The notes beneath the pieces were generated by a model that made no database searches, was not told the DNA's origin, and saw nothing but the letters and a program-made list of their open reading frames with translations. Both the position numbers and the translations under genes were made by a program. Source: Piromyces finnis (lineage: Eukaryota; Neocallimastigomycota; Neocallimastigomycetes; Neocallimastigales; Neocallimastigaceae). From it: a stretch of 64,000 nucleotides of DNA. The first letter of the stretch is position 1. The number at the start of each line of letters is the position of its first letter. Shown here piece by piece: positions 55,955 through 64,000 of the stretch. The stretch is from positions 1 to 64,000 of the forward strand of contig MCFH01000006.1 of assembly GCA_002104945.1 (NCBI GenBank). The letters are read 5' to 3'.

Positions 55955-57777
55955 TAGTAATAGTTCTTGGGTCAGTAAAAAGTTTTTTTTTTTTTTTAAA
56001 GAATAAAAAATGTGGTACACGATATAAATTTATAATTTACAAAGTATCCTTACATAAAAAATACATAAAATATATATATATAGAATATATTTTGTTTTAA
56101 TAAATACTTTTGCTAATAAAATAAAAATAAAAAAGGCTAAATTTTTCTTTTTTCTATTTCTTTATAAATAATTATCAGATCATATTATATATATTTATAA
56201 AATAGCGTTTAAGTAAAGATGATTTAGTAAACTTTTTAGCACTACTTATAGCCAGATAAAATTTTTCTCTTACCAGACTTTTAGTCATAAATGACTTATT
56301 GTAATTTTTTTTTTTTAAAATATAAAATAAAATTTATGATATTATTTACTATGATGTATAAAATATATATATATATATTTTCAATTATTTTCAATTATTT
56401 TTTATTTTTATTTTTTATAAATTAATACATATTATTTAATAATACTATAAATTTAATTATTTCATTTCTAAAAATTGAATAAAAGGGTAATAAAAGAATA
56501 AAAAACTTATATTTTTGTTTTATAACGGATAATATATTTTAATATTATTAATTATTTTTACTTTATTATTTTTATTCTTTTCAACAAATTATATACAAAG
56601 TATTTGAATATAAAAAACTAAACATAAAATTTTTATCTTTTTTATTTTATTAATAAAAATATTAAATACATTTATATATTTAACATAAAAAATATTTCAA
56701 GTTAAAAAAACTATTATAAAATTTCTAATAATTAATTATATTTTATATATTTTATATATTTTATAAAAGAACTATATTGTTTAATTTTATAGAAAATTTT
56801 TATAATATTTTATTGATAAATTAATTTAACGAATTACTACTTAAATAATTGCTAATCCTTAAATTTAATATTGTTAACTTATAATTTTATCGTGTATTAT
56901 AAAATATTATATTTTTTTAATATATATATATTTTATAATTTGTAAAAAAAAGGAAAAAAAAAAAAAAAAACATTTTTTTCTTAATCCTTAGTTTTTTTTC
57001 AACCTAAATACCTGAAAACAGTTTTTAATAAAGTATACCATATTTGATGTTACGGTTCGAGGAATTTACTTTTATTTATAAAATATTAATAAATTTATTA
57101 ATACTCAAAAATAATATTAAAATGAAATAAGAAAAATTGTTTTATTAATAAAATTGTTTTATTAAGATATTAATATAAAATTATAAAAATAAAATAAAAA
57201 TAAAAATAAAAATATCTGTATATTCTCTAATTCTTATAATATACACCTTTTTATACTTTTTGTAAAAAATTAAGTAGTGTTAATTAAAAGAATTAGTCTT
57301 TAATTATTTACATTAATTTTAGTATTTAAATTACTTTTAAATGAATAATAAAATTACATTACTATTATAATAAATATTTATACATATTATTAAATTGATT
57401 AACATACATTAAAAGTTTACTTTAAATATATTTAACTAAAGAATTTTACTATTTTACAGAAATATTATTCATAATTTTAATTAATAAAAATTCATTAACT
57501 TGATAAATTAAACTAAAAGTTCAATAAACTATAATTTTCAATATATTATTATTACTAAATTAATTTTTAAGTTTAATAAAATAAAATTTAAGTTCAATAA
57601 AAATAATTATTAATAATTTTAAATATAATTTAAGTGTATACATTAATTTACAAATAAGAATATTGTAAAGTTTTCATATATTTAGGAACAATAATGGATT
57701 AGGTCATAATCATTAATTATGACAAGAATAACATTATTTGTTGGTTCCTTAACAAGTGCCCCCACGAAGACTCTTGC

Positions 57778-60700
57778 TTACGCAAAAGCAGAGTTAAACT
57801 TTACAATGTTCTTAAGATGAACATTTCGGTTCATCTGAATTCCAGTGGATATATCAGCTAAAGTAACCGTATTGAATTGTTTCTTGACAACTTTGAGTGG
57901 TCCAACGAAATAAGGCTCTAACTTCGTTCGATTAAAATTTCTAACTAATACTAGATCACCGATATGGATATTTTTGCCCTTAGTCATACTTTGTTTTTCT
58001 TCCCTTCTAGTAGCCCAGTATTTATTCGCATTTTTAATATTTTCACAAGCTTCCAACGTCCACCTGTAATGATTAATAAACTTCTCAAGTAAGATTTCAT
58101 CCGAAGACTGATTAATACCCTTAGTAGGTCTGGCGGCAATATCAAAGGGTTGCTGATCTTCTCTTCCATAAACCAATTCAAAGCTAGAATGGTTTGTGAC
58201 AGTATTTTTAGTAGTTCTGAGCGCCCAAAGAGCAGAAGGCAAAACTTCATCCCAATCCTTGTTTTCTGTTCCAAGCAGTCTTAGAAGCTTTCCAATTTCT
58301 CTGTTTCTATTTTCAGTCAAACCATTACTTTCAGGATGATAAGTTGAGACAAACTTGACATAGACATCATATAAGTCCAGGAAAACTTTGGTCATATCTG
58401 AGGTAAATTGGACACCGTTATCGGTTGTAATGACTTGTGGTACTCCATGCCGAGAGAAAACATTGATTAAAAATTTTATGACATCCTTTGAAGTGATATT
58501 TTCGGTGGGTTCTGCTTCGACCCATTTTGTGAAATGATCCACTGCAACTATAATATATTGGTTATTGTTACGAGTTTTTACCAATGGACCAATGATATCT
58601 AAACCCAGATGAGTGAAAGGAGCTTCAACCTCAGTTGGAAGATTTTCCGTAGGTTCTGGATATGGTTGAGGGCGATTAAGTTGGCATTTTTCACATTTGG
58701 CTACAACTCTTCGAATATCATTAACCATGTCGTTCCAATAATAGCTTTTTCTCAGACGTTGATAAGTTTTATAATATCCTTCATGTCCAATGTTATGAGC
58801 TTCCAAAATCAATTTCAGCTTTTCATTGGTTTCCGTGATCAGTTTTCGATAATTCCTTCCATCAATAAAGTAATCCACCCCATCTATTTTGGTGAACTTT
58901 TCTTCAACAAATTCTTTAATTACCTTAGATAGCATGGTTTCTTCTATACCTTTATTAATTTTAGTAGCTAACACTTCCTTATCTTTGTCATTTCTCATTC
59001 GAGACAGTGCATCTGCTACAACATTCTTTTTACCTTGTTCATAACGAATATCAACTCCTAGCATACTAGCTGTTAAACACCATCTTGTTTGTCTTGCATT
59101 GTTTGGCTCCTTATTTTTAAATAATCCAATTAATGGTTTATGATCAGTATAGACGATAGTCTTGAATGGACTTCCCATTATATAAGGCTTTAATTTAGTA
59201 ATGCAGTAAAATAAGGCAGTCCCTTCCAAGTCAGTAATTCCATAATTTTTTTCTGCTTTCGTCAGACTTCGGCTAATATAATGAATTGGATGTTCAATAT
59301 CTGTGCCTTCCTTTTGTAATAATACTCCTCCGATTCCTTCATACGATGCATCTGTTCGGATTATAAATTCTTTCTCAAAATCAGGGAATTTCAGAATAGG
59401 CGCATTAATTAACTTTTCTTTCAATATAATAAAACTCTCTTGTTGTTCATTACACCATTTGAAAGGAACACCTTTTCTAAGCAGCTTACACAAGGGAGCA
59501 GTAAGTTTAGCATAATTAGGAATAAAATCTCTATAATATCCAATTGAACCTAGGAATGATCTTAATTCATGGATATTCGAAGGAGGTTTCCAATTTTTTA
59601 TAGCTTGGATTTTGTTATCTAATGGTTTAAGACCTTCTGTAGTTAAACGATGGCCTAACACGTCAACTTCAGTTTGCATAAAATGACATTTTTCAATATT
59701 GATTTTTAGTTTGTTTTCCCGGAAAATTGCTAAAACTTGATTTATATGTTCAATATGTTCTTCAATACTCTTTGAATAGATCAGAATATCATCAATGAAG
59801 TTATAAACACACTTTCCAATTAACGGAAACAGAATCCGATTCATCTCCCTCTGAAATGTAGCGGGTGCTCCAGTGAGACCAAAAGGCATAACCTTGAATT
59901 GGTAATTTCCAAACTTAGTTGTAAAACTTGTCAATTCAACGCTTTCTTCATCCATAAGGATTTGATGATAGCCGGAATATAAGTCCATAGTAGTGAATAT
60001 AGTTGCACCATGTAAACTATCAAATATCTCATCTATAAAAGGAATTGAATAGGCATCCTTTTCAGACAAATCATTAACTCTTCGATAGTCCACGCACATT
60101 CTCCATTTCCCATTATGCTTCGGGACCAAAACCACCGGAGAAGACCATTCCGAGTACGATGGCTCAATTAGCTTTTTATTAATCAATTTAGACAATTCTT
60201 CCTTAAGTATATCAGATTTGAACTTGGCTAACCTATATGATCTTTGTTTAATTGGCTTTGCTCCTGGCTTTAAATTAATCTTATGGGGAGTTAAATTCGA
60301 AGGTGTTAGTTCTTCAGAAGAAGTAGCAATAATTTCAATATTCTCTTCCAATATCCGAACAATTTGTTCTCGATACTTTTCATTAAGAGTCTCAGTAAAA
60401 TTTTTATTGTGAATATATTCTGAAGGTGGTAAACCTTCAATATTTTTCAAATCACTTTTAAAATCTTCATCACCGACTCTACGTATCATACACATAATCT
60501 TTTCTTCATCATCATATTTGTTATTAATTGGAGCAATATCTTCAATAAATCCATTTGAATTAAATCTGCAAAGACTATAGCGAAGTGGGTGGATAAATAA
60601 GTTGTTATCCATTTGGGTTTTCAAATTAATTAACATATCATAAAAGGGGTCTTCTTTATCCACCACTCTAAAATCAGCAGTGATTGTAAGATCATTTATC

Positions 60701-61764
60701 TGGACCGGTACTCTAATAATTATACCTTCCGAATAGTCATCATTTTTAGTAGCTAAACGTATTCTTCCACAACTCAATCCAATAGATTCATATTGATGGG
60801 GAAGTTTATCTAAATATTTTTTTGTTATAATACTTAAGTTGCTACAGGAATCAACTAATAATTTACCTGGTACCCCATCAACCGTTGCATCTACCATAGC
60901 GATATCTTCTTCTGATACTTCTTTACTTTTGCTTACATACAAATGATCTACATTATTTACTAATACCGAAGTAGCATTAAAATTCTCCAGAGCTCCCACA
61001 ATTTTTGTGTTGTTCTTTTCCAGTTTAAGACCTTGTGACACTTGCGTTCGTAACTTTGGAGCCGAGTTAAGTAATTGACCAAAAGTAATATTGCATTTTG
61101 TTTCGTTAAGATCTTTAACTACATTATATTCTTCCGTATCTGCTATCATTTGAATATTTCTAGCAGTTTTCTTAACCTTCGATTCTGCAGGTTTTTCTTT
61201 CTTTTGCTCTTTCATTAATTTATTTAGAGTTGAATTAGAAGTAGATTTGGTTGATTCACTTGTGTTATCTTTCTCTACCACCTTAGCACCTTTCTTATCT
61301 GTAATTGCAGACAACATTTCTTCTTCATCATAGTCGATAATAATAGGATCTTCATTAGAACTTGCCAATTCATTCTTTTCTTCTTCCTTTTGTTCACTAC
61401 TACTAGCACGCTCTTTATCCCGAAGTTTTCTTTCTTTTAGTTTTTGTTCTCTGATATTCGGTTGAGCAATAATAGAAGGATGCAGTTGCTTAGGAGAAAC
61501 ATCTATTGGTATATTTTCTAATTCTTGTGCTTTACGTTTCCTAAGAGCAGGTGTAAGAATAGGTCTAGGATCATTTTTCAAGTTTTTGTGAAGTCGTTTT
61601 TCTTTATTACCATCTTGTTCTTTGCTTATTTTATCCAACTTCCTTTTATTAGCACATACAAAGAACTGTTCATTAATATCAGTATCTTCAAAGTCACTTT
61701 CGATTTCTTCATCATATTCTTCTTTCGACCAATCACTCTGGCTTGTTGTTTCTTCACTTGGCAT
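57778..61764 (-). CDS. pol: Gypsy Pol: protease, reverse transcriptase, RNase H, integrase
   Basis: This uninterrupted ORF has 1328 codons from its first ATG; the frame is open 65 nt further upstream, into the end of gag. Order by residue: acidic/basic lead with a Lys/Glu-rich region (1-200); aspartic protease with LLVDSCSNLSII (about 303-314; the usual Gly of DSG/DTG is Cys); RT with MCVDYRRVN, MDLYSGYHQI, VMPFGLTGAPATFQ and catalytic FIDD (about 656); RNase H with RTDASYEG (about 804) and YTDHKPL; integrase with an H-H-C-C finger (HNIGHEGY...CEKCQ, about 990-1028) and a DD35E core (LGLD about 1055, TTDNG Asp 1115, Glu 1151); C-terminal GPY/F module (EPYFVGPLKVV). No chromodomain follows. 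With no stop or frameshift it may be a recently active copy. Pol is probably made only as a Gag-Pol fusion by -1 frameshifting. Confidence 0.95.
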   Translation of the reverse strand: MPSEETTSQSDWSKEEYDEEIESDFEDTDINEQFFVCANKRKLDKISKEQDGNKEKRLHKNLKNDPRPILTPALRKRKAQELENIPIDVSPKQLHPSIIAQPNIREQKLKERKLRDKERASSSEQKEEEKNELASSNEDPIIIDYDEEEMLSAITDKKGAKVVEKDNTSESTKSTSNSTLNKLMKEQKKEKPAESKVKKTARNIQMIADTEEYNVVKDLNETKCNITFGQLLNSAPKLRTQVSQGLKLEKNNTKIVGALENFNATSVLVNNVDHLYVSKSKEVSEEDIAMVDATVDGVPGKLLVDSCSNLSIITKKYLDKLPHQYESIGLSCGRIRLATKNDDYSEGIIIRVPVQINDLTITADFRVVDKEDPFYDMLINLKTQMDNNLFIHPLRYSLCRFNSNGFIEDIAPINNKYDDEEKIMCMIRRVGDEDFKSDLKNIEGLPPSEYIHNKNFTETLNEKYREQIVRILEENIEIIATSSEELTPSNLTPHKINLKPGAKPIKQRSYRLAKFKSDILKEELSKLINKKLIEPSYSEWSSPVVLVPKHNGKWRMCVDYRRVNDLSEKDAYSIPFIDEIFDSLHGATIFTTMDLYSGYHQILMDEESVELTSFTTKFGNYQFKVMPFGLTGAPATFQREMNRILFPLIGKCVYNFIDDILIYSKSIEEHIEHINQVLAIFRENKLKINIEKCHFMQTEVDVLGHRLTTEGLKPLDNKIQAIKNWKPPSNIHELRSFLGSIGYYRDFIPNYAKLTAPLCKLLRKGVPFKWCNEQQESFIILKEKLINAPILKFPDFEKEFIIRTDASYEGIGGVLLQKEGTDIEHPIHYISRSLTKAEKNYGITDLEGTALFYCITKLKPYIMGSPFKTIVYTDHKPLIGLFKNKEPNNARQTRWCLTASMLGVDIRYEQGKKNVVADALSRMRNDKDKEVLATKINKGIEETMLSKVIKEFVEEKFTKIDGVDYFIDGRNYRKLITETNEKLKLILEAHNIGHEGYYKTYQRLRKSYYWNDMVNDIRRVVAKCEKCQLNRPQPYPEPTENLPTEVEAPFTHLGLDIIGPLVKTRNNNQYIIVAVDHFTKWVEAEPTENITSKDVIKFLINVFSRHGVPQVITTDNGVQFTSDMTKVFLDLYDVYVKFVSTYHPESNGLTENRNREIGKLLRLLGTENKDWDEVLPSALWALRTTKNTVTNHSSFELVYGREDQQPFDIAARPTKGINQSSDEILLEKFINHYRWTLEACENIKNANKYWATRREEKQSMTKGKNIHIGDLVLVRNFNRTKLEPYFVGPLKVVKKQFNTVTLADISTGIQMNRNVHLKNIVKFNSAFA

Positions 61765-61799
61765 TGACTGATACTGAGCTGAAGCTATTTTATTGACGA

Positions 61800-61833
61800 T
61801 GGGAGTGCTTCTTCTCCCACTTAATGATTTAAA
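61800..61833 (-). other. Programmed -1 ribosomal frameshift signal (gag-pol)
   Basis: On the minus strand the end of gag carries the slippery heptamer T TTA AAT in the gag frame (61833-61827), six bases before a stem-loop. The stem is TGGGAG (61819-61814) with CTCCCA (61805-61800) around an 8-nt loop, extendable by one G-U pair. Slipping back one base at TTT AAA leads straight into the open pol frame; a TAA in that frame lies directly upstream, so the overlap window is only about 20 nt and contains the heptamer. The gag stop (61823-61821) lies between slip site and stem. Confidence 0.85.
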
Positions 61834-62702
61834 TGATTATCATAATAACGCTTCTTGTTTCCTTCAATAATGGCTTGAAGTTTTGGGCAATTTTGTTGAT
61901 AATGACCAGGTTCACTACAGAAGAAACAAGCTTTAATAGTTAAATTTTTCATTTTCTTGACTAGGTTATTCATTTCATCATCTTTATTAGGCTTTTTGGC
62001 TTCAGTAAAAGAAACTTTTCTCTTGTATGGTTGAAAATTATTATAACTTTTGGTTATTGCAGTAGTCGTTGGTAGATTACCATCATTATCTATTCTAGTA
62101 GATAACCTATCTACCTTCTCAGCTATCTTAAAGGCCTTTTCTAGAGTGATATCATCTTTTAAAGATACTTTTCTCCATGCTTCTTTATTATTTTGTAAAG
62201 AATCTGCATAATCTAACACACTAATCTGCTTCTTCTTTTTCTTATCCAACTTTAAATATAAAGATCTATATCTTCTATTGAAATCTTTAACTGATTCATT
62301 TCTTCTTATACGTAGTCTTCTTAGTTCCCGTAATAACATACTTTGATCTTCTTTTAACCCATAAAATGTTTCAAGGGCATTGATAATTTTCCCAAGTGAG
62401 GGATAATCTTCTTCATTAGATTCATTTTTCTGATTCTCTTCTTCATTTTCACTTTCATATTCATCTTCACTATCACTGTCTTTATCTTCCAACTCTTGGA
62501 TTACCTTTCTTGGTTCACCCTTAGAAGTAAGCACACATGCCATGTAAATTTTCTTGGCACTAGTGATATCTTGAAGTTCAATCCATAAACTTATTTCAGA
62601 AGCCCAGGATCTTATGTCCAAATTATCTTTGGAAAGTTTTTCTATATCCTTGAGTTCCTTCTTCAACTCCTTGAAATCTATCCTTGTAGTAGAATTGCTC
62701 AT
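61821..62702 (-). CDS. gag: Gypsy Gag with CCHC zinc knuckle
   Basis: The start is placed at ATG 62702 (MSNSTTRIDFKELKKEL), since the 20 open codons upstream lack an ATG; 293 residues. Capsid-like helices occupy the first two thirds (including FYGLKEDQSMLLRELRRLRI and SVKDFNRRYRSLYLKL, typical of gypsy capsids), interrupted by an acidic Asp/Glu-rich loop (about 75-105). A nucleocapsid knuckle CFFCSEPGHYQQNC lies near residue 260-275. Gag packages the element's RNA in virus-like particles. The ORF ends NHLNH-stop, and its last codons form the frameshift slip site. Confidence 0.92.
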   Translation of the reverse strand: MSNSTTRIDFKELKKELKDIEKLSKDNLDIRSWASEISLWIELQDITSAKKIYMACVLTSKGEPRKVIQELEDKDSDSEDEYESENEEENQKNESNEEDYPSLGKIINALETFYGLKEDQSMLLRELRRLRIRRNESVKDFNRRYRSLYLKLDKKKKKQISVLDYADSLQNNKEAWRKVSLKDDITLEKAFKIAEKVDRLSTRIDNDGNLPTTTAITKSYNNFQPYKRKVSFTEAKKPNKDDEMNNLVKKMKNLTIKACFFCSEPGHYQQNCPKLQAIIEGNKKRYYDNHLNH

Positions 62703-62797
62703 TTTCTTGTATTTTCCTTGACCGAATTTATTGCAGTACAAGATGACACAGTATAGACTCAAAAATACCTTTGATAGTCTAAAAAAAAATTATAAGT

Positions 62798-62862
62798 TCG
62801 AAATTCCTTTATCGACCACTTATTAGTTGTAACCAAGCTCGAAATTCCTTTATCGACCACTT
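62798..62862. repeat. Twin 24-nt direct repeats upstream of gag
   Basis: Copies at 62798-62821 and 62839-62862 are identical over 24 nt (+ strand core TTTATCGACCACTT) with 17 nt between. In the element's orientation each begins with TGG inside AAGTGGTCGATAAAGG, the form expected of a primer-binding site. They lie about 100-160 nt upstream of the gag ATG. Only one would be needed as a primer site; the duplication is unexplained. Confidence 0.7.
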
Positions 62863-63332
62863 GACAGAATGAGATACAAATAATCTAGCACAGCACGTAC
62901 TACCAATTATTTATTTAAATTTTTAGTATCACTCCTTACTATCTTAGTTCAGTCAGAAAAGATGAAATTATTACTTTTGTTTTCTGTTTTTCTTATAGTT
63001 AATTATTATTTGTTTTCAATTTACTAGCAAGAATTTTAATTTAATATTGTTATTACTGATTCAAGTTACCGACCAAATTATATATAATAGACTATTAACT
63101 AAGAGTCTTTCGTCCAATGGTAAATGTTGCCGTCACCTTATTCACACGATCTAAGTTCCGTCACGTGCTTCAGGATCTTTCTACCACCCCTAGTATACCT
63201 CTGTTGATTAGTTAATAAGGCTTGTCTATGCTGATATAACTTGTTTAACTTAAAACAGTAAGAAAAGAATATTTCAATTAGCAATATTAAATTACTCGAA
63301 GAGAATCAACAAAAAGAATAGATATATATATC

Positions 63333-63375
<43 letters not shown>

Positions 63376-64000
63376 AATTATTATTTAAAAACTTATTTCT
63401 TTTTATAAAAATATAGGCCAACCTATATAATGTTAAACCATCAAGTATTATAGGTTGTGTAATTCTAAGTGAAAATCCCTCGTAGCTCTTTGATGATAAG
63501 CCACAAATATACCCGATGGTTAATATTAAATATAATTTAATAAAAGGAAGTAACGTAATTAATTTCTTTATTATCACTAACTTAATTAGCGGAAAGAAAA
63601 TAATTGATTATCTTCCCCAATTATCAGATATAATTGAACACCAAAGTATTACGTACAGCAGTTTAACTTGCCACGCTAAGGGTCACTTTCGAATTATTTA
63701 TTTATATTTTAAAAAGAATAATTTTTAAAAATCGTTCAATTAAAAAAAAAAAAATATTTTTTTTTTTTTTTTTTAAAAAAATTATAAATACTAAAATAAT
63801 ATTTAATTTATTAAAAATTTGAATTACAATAATAAGTATAGTAGAACAGCATTTCACAGCAATTTTCCAATACTTATTTAGGGTGCTTAAGTAGTTCACA
63901 ATTGCCCAGCTTACCGTATTACCAGTGTCATGTAGCAATTATGCGAGGCACTTCTATTTCTCTAGCAAAATAGAAAGGTTCAGCGCTTTCCAGTATCCTA
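62863..64000. other. 5' side of the gypsy element (probable LTR/leader, minus strand), no gene
   Basis: This holds noncoding sequence with less A+T-rich patches (63100-63240 and 63840-64000) than host intergenic DNA, plus a 34-nt T-run (63338-63371) and a T-run after an A-run at about 63740-63772. It may be the 5' LTR and leader of the gypsy element extending past the window edge. Short ORFs here (63374-63938) lack any domain. Confidence 0.45.

Larger units (their letters stand above)
55186..57763. other. Gap between LINE E and the gypsy element
   Basis: No gene is seen. The left part (to about 55980) is less A+T-rich than host intergenic DNA and may be LINE 5' UTR or another decayed element; it holds a 20-nt direct repeat and a strong palindrome (listed separately). 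The part from 56000 on is plain A+T-rich DNA next to the 3' end of the gypsy element; no long terminal repeat matching the other side of that element is recognisable. Confidence 0.45.
57764..62862 (-). mobile_element. Ty3/gypsy LTR retrotransposon, coding part intact
   Basis: Minus-strand gag followed by pol in the order protease, RT, RNase H, integrase, which defines Ty3/gypsy (Metaviridae). Downstream of the pol stop there is a G-rich tract (GTGGGGGCAC on the minus strand, about 57759-57768) that could be the polypurine tract, followed by TGTTAAGGAACC, which could begin a 3' LTR. The 5' side has two copies of a 24-nt motif starting TGGTCGATAAAGG (minus strand), a possible primer-binding site. 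I could not match an LTR pair inside the window, so the outer limits are guesses. Confidence 0.88.

Noticed and set aside
63374-63938. Short ORFs upstream of the gypsy gag
   Set aside because: Within noncoding LTR/leader-like sequence, overlapping on both strands, no domains.

Overview
The window looks like nuclear DNA of an early-diverging, zoosporic fungus, most probably an anaerobic gut fungus (Neocallimastigomycota). The grounds are: extreme A+T content with very long ATT/AAT microsatellites; many short introns with GTAAGT-like donors and AG acceptors; Asn-rich low-complexity stretches; a secreted carbohydrate esterase with a fungal-type CBM1 cellulose-binding module; an Spt8 (a SAGA subunit characteristic of fungi); and an SSNA1/DIP13 basal-body protein, which fits an organism with flagellated zoospores. 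The species assignment is inference; no rRNA or marker gene is present.

Layout. 1-7060: a head-to-tail pile of four LINE-type (non-LTR) retrotransposon pieces on the + strand, three of one young family and one diverged. 7.7-19.5 kb: four host genes, all on the minus strand: SPT8 (12 exons), an unknown single-pass membrane protein, ARP4 (7 exons), and a GATA-like/PHD zinc-finger protein (11 exons). 19.5-24.7 kb is gene-poor. 24.7-27.7 kb: ATG8 (8 exons) and SSNA1/DIP13 (3 exons), both +. 28.7-33.5 kb: ALG2 (-) and VPS24/CHMP3 (+), divergently transcribed from a 303-bp gap. 33.5-42.1 kb is a gene-poor, microsatellite-rich stretch. 42.1-49.3 kb: a three-HMG-box protein interrupted by an amber codon, a small predicted tail-anchored protein that I assembled from two exons, and the CBM1-CE4 esterase. 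49.7-55.2 kb: a decayed LINE relic next to a near-full-length but dead LINE (-) carrying an internal inverted segment. 57.8-62.7 kb: a Ty3/gypsy retrotransposon (-) with intact gag and pol, joined by a textbook -1 frameshift signal.

Functionally the host genes fall into chromatin and transcription (Spt8, Arp4, GATA/PHD, HMG), membrane trafficking and autophagy (Atg8, Vps24), ER glycosylation (Alg2), cilium/microtubule (SSNA1) and secreted polysaccharide degradation or cell-wall modification (CE4). I see no operon-like logic, only local co-orientation. Exon structures were assembled by hand from splice signals, reading frame and remembered family similarity; every listed exon set keeps one open frame (except the amber codon in the HMG gene), but no transcript evidence was available. 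The strongest unusual signals are the gypsy frameshift cassette, the self-nested LINE array, the internally inverted LINE, and the amber codon replacing the conserved tryptophan of an HMG box.
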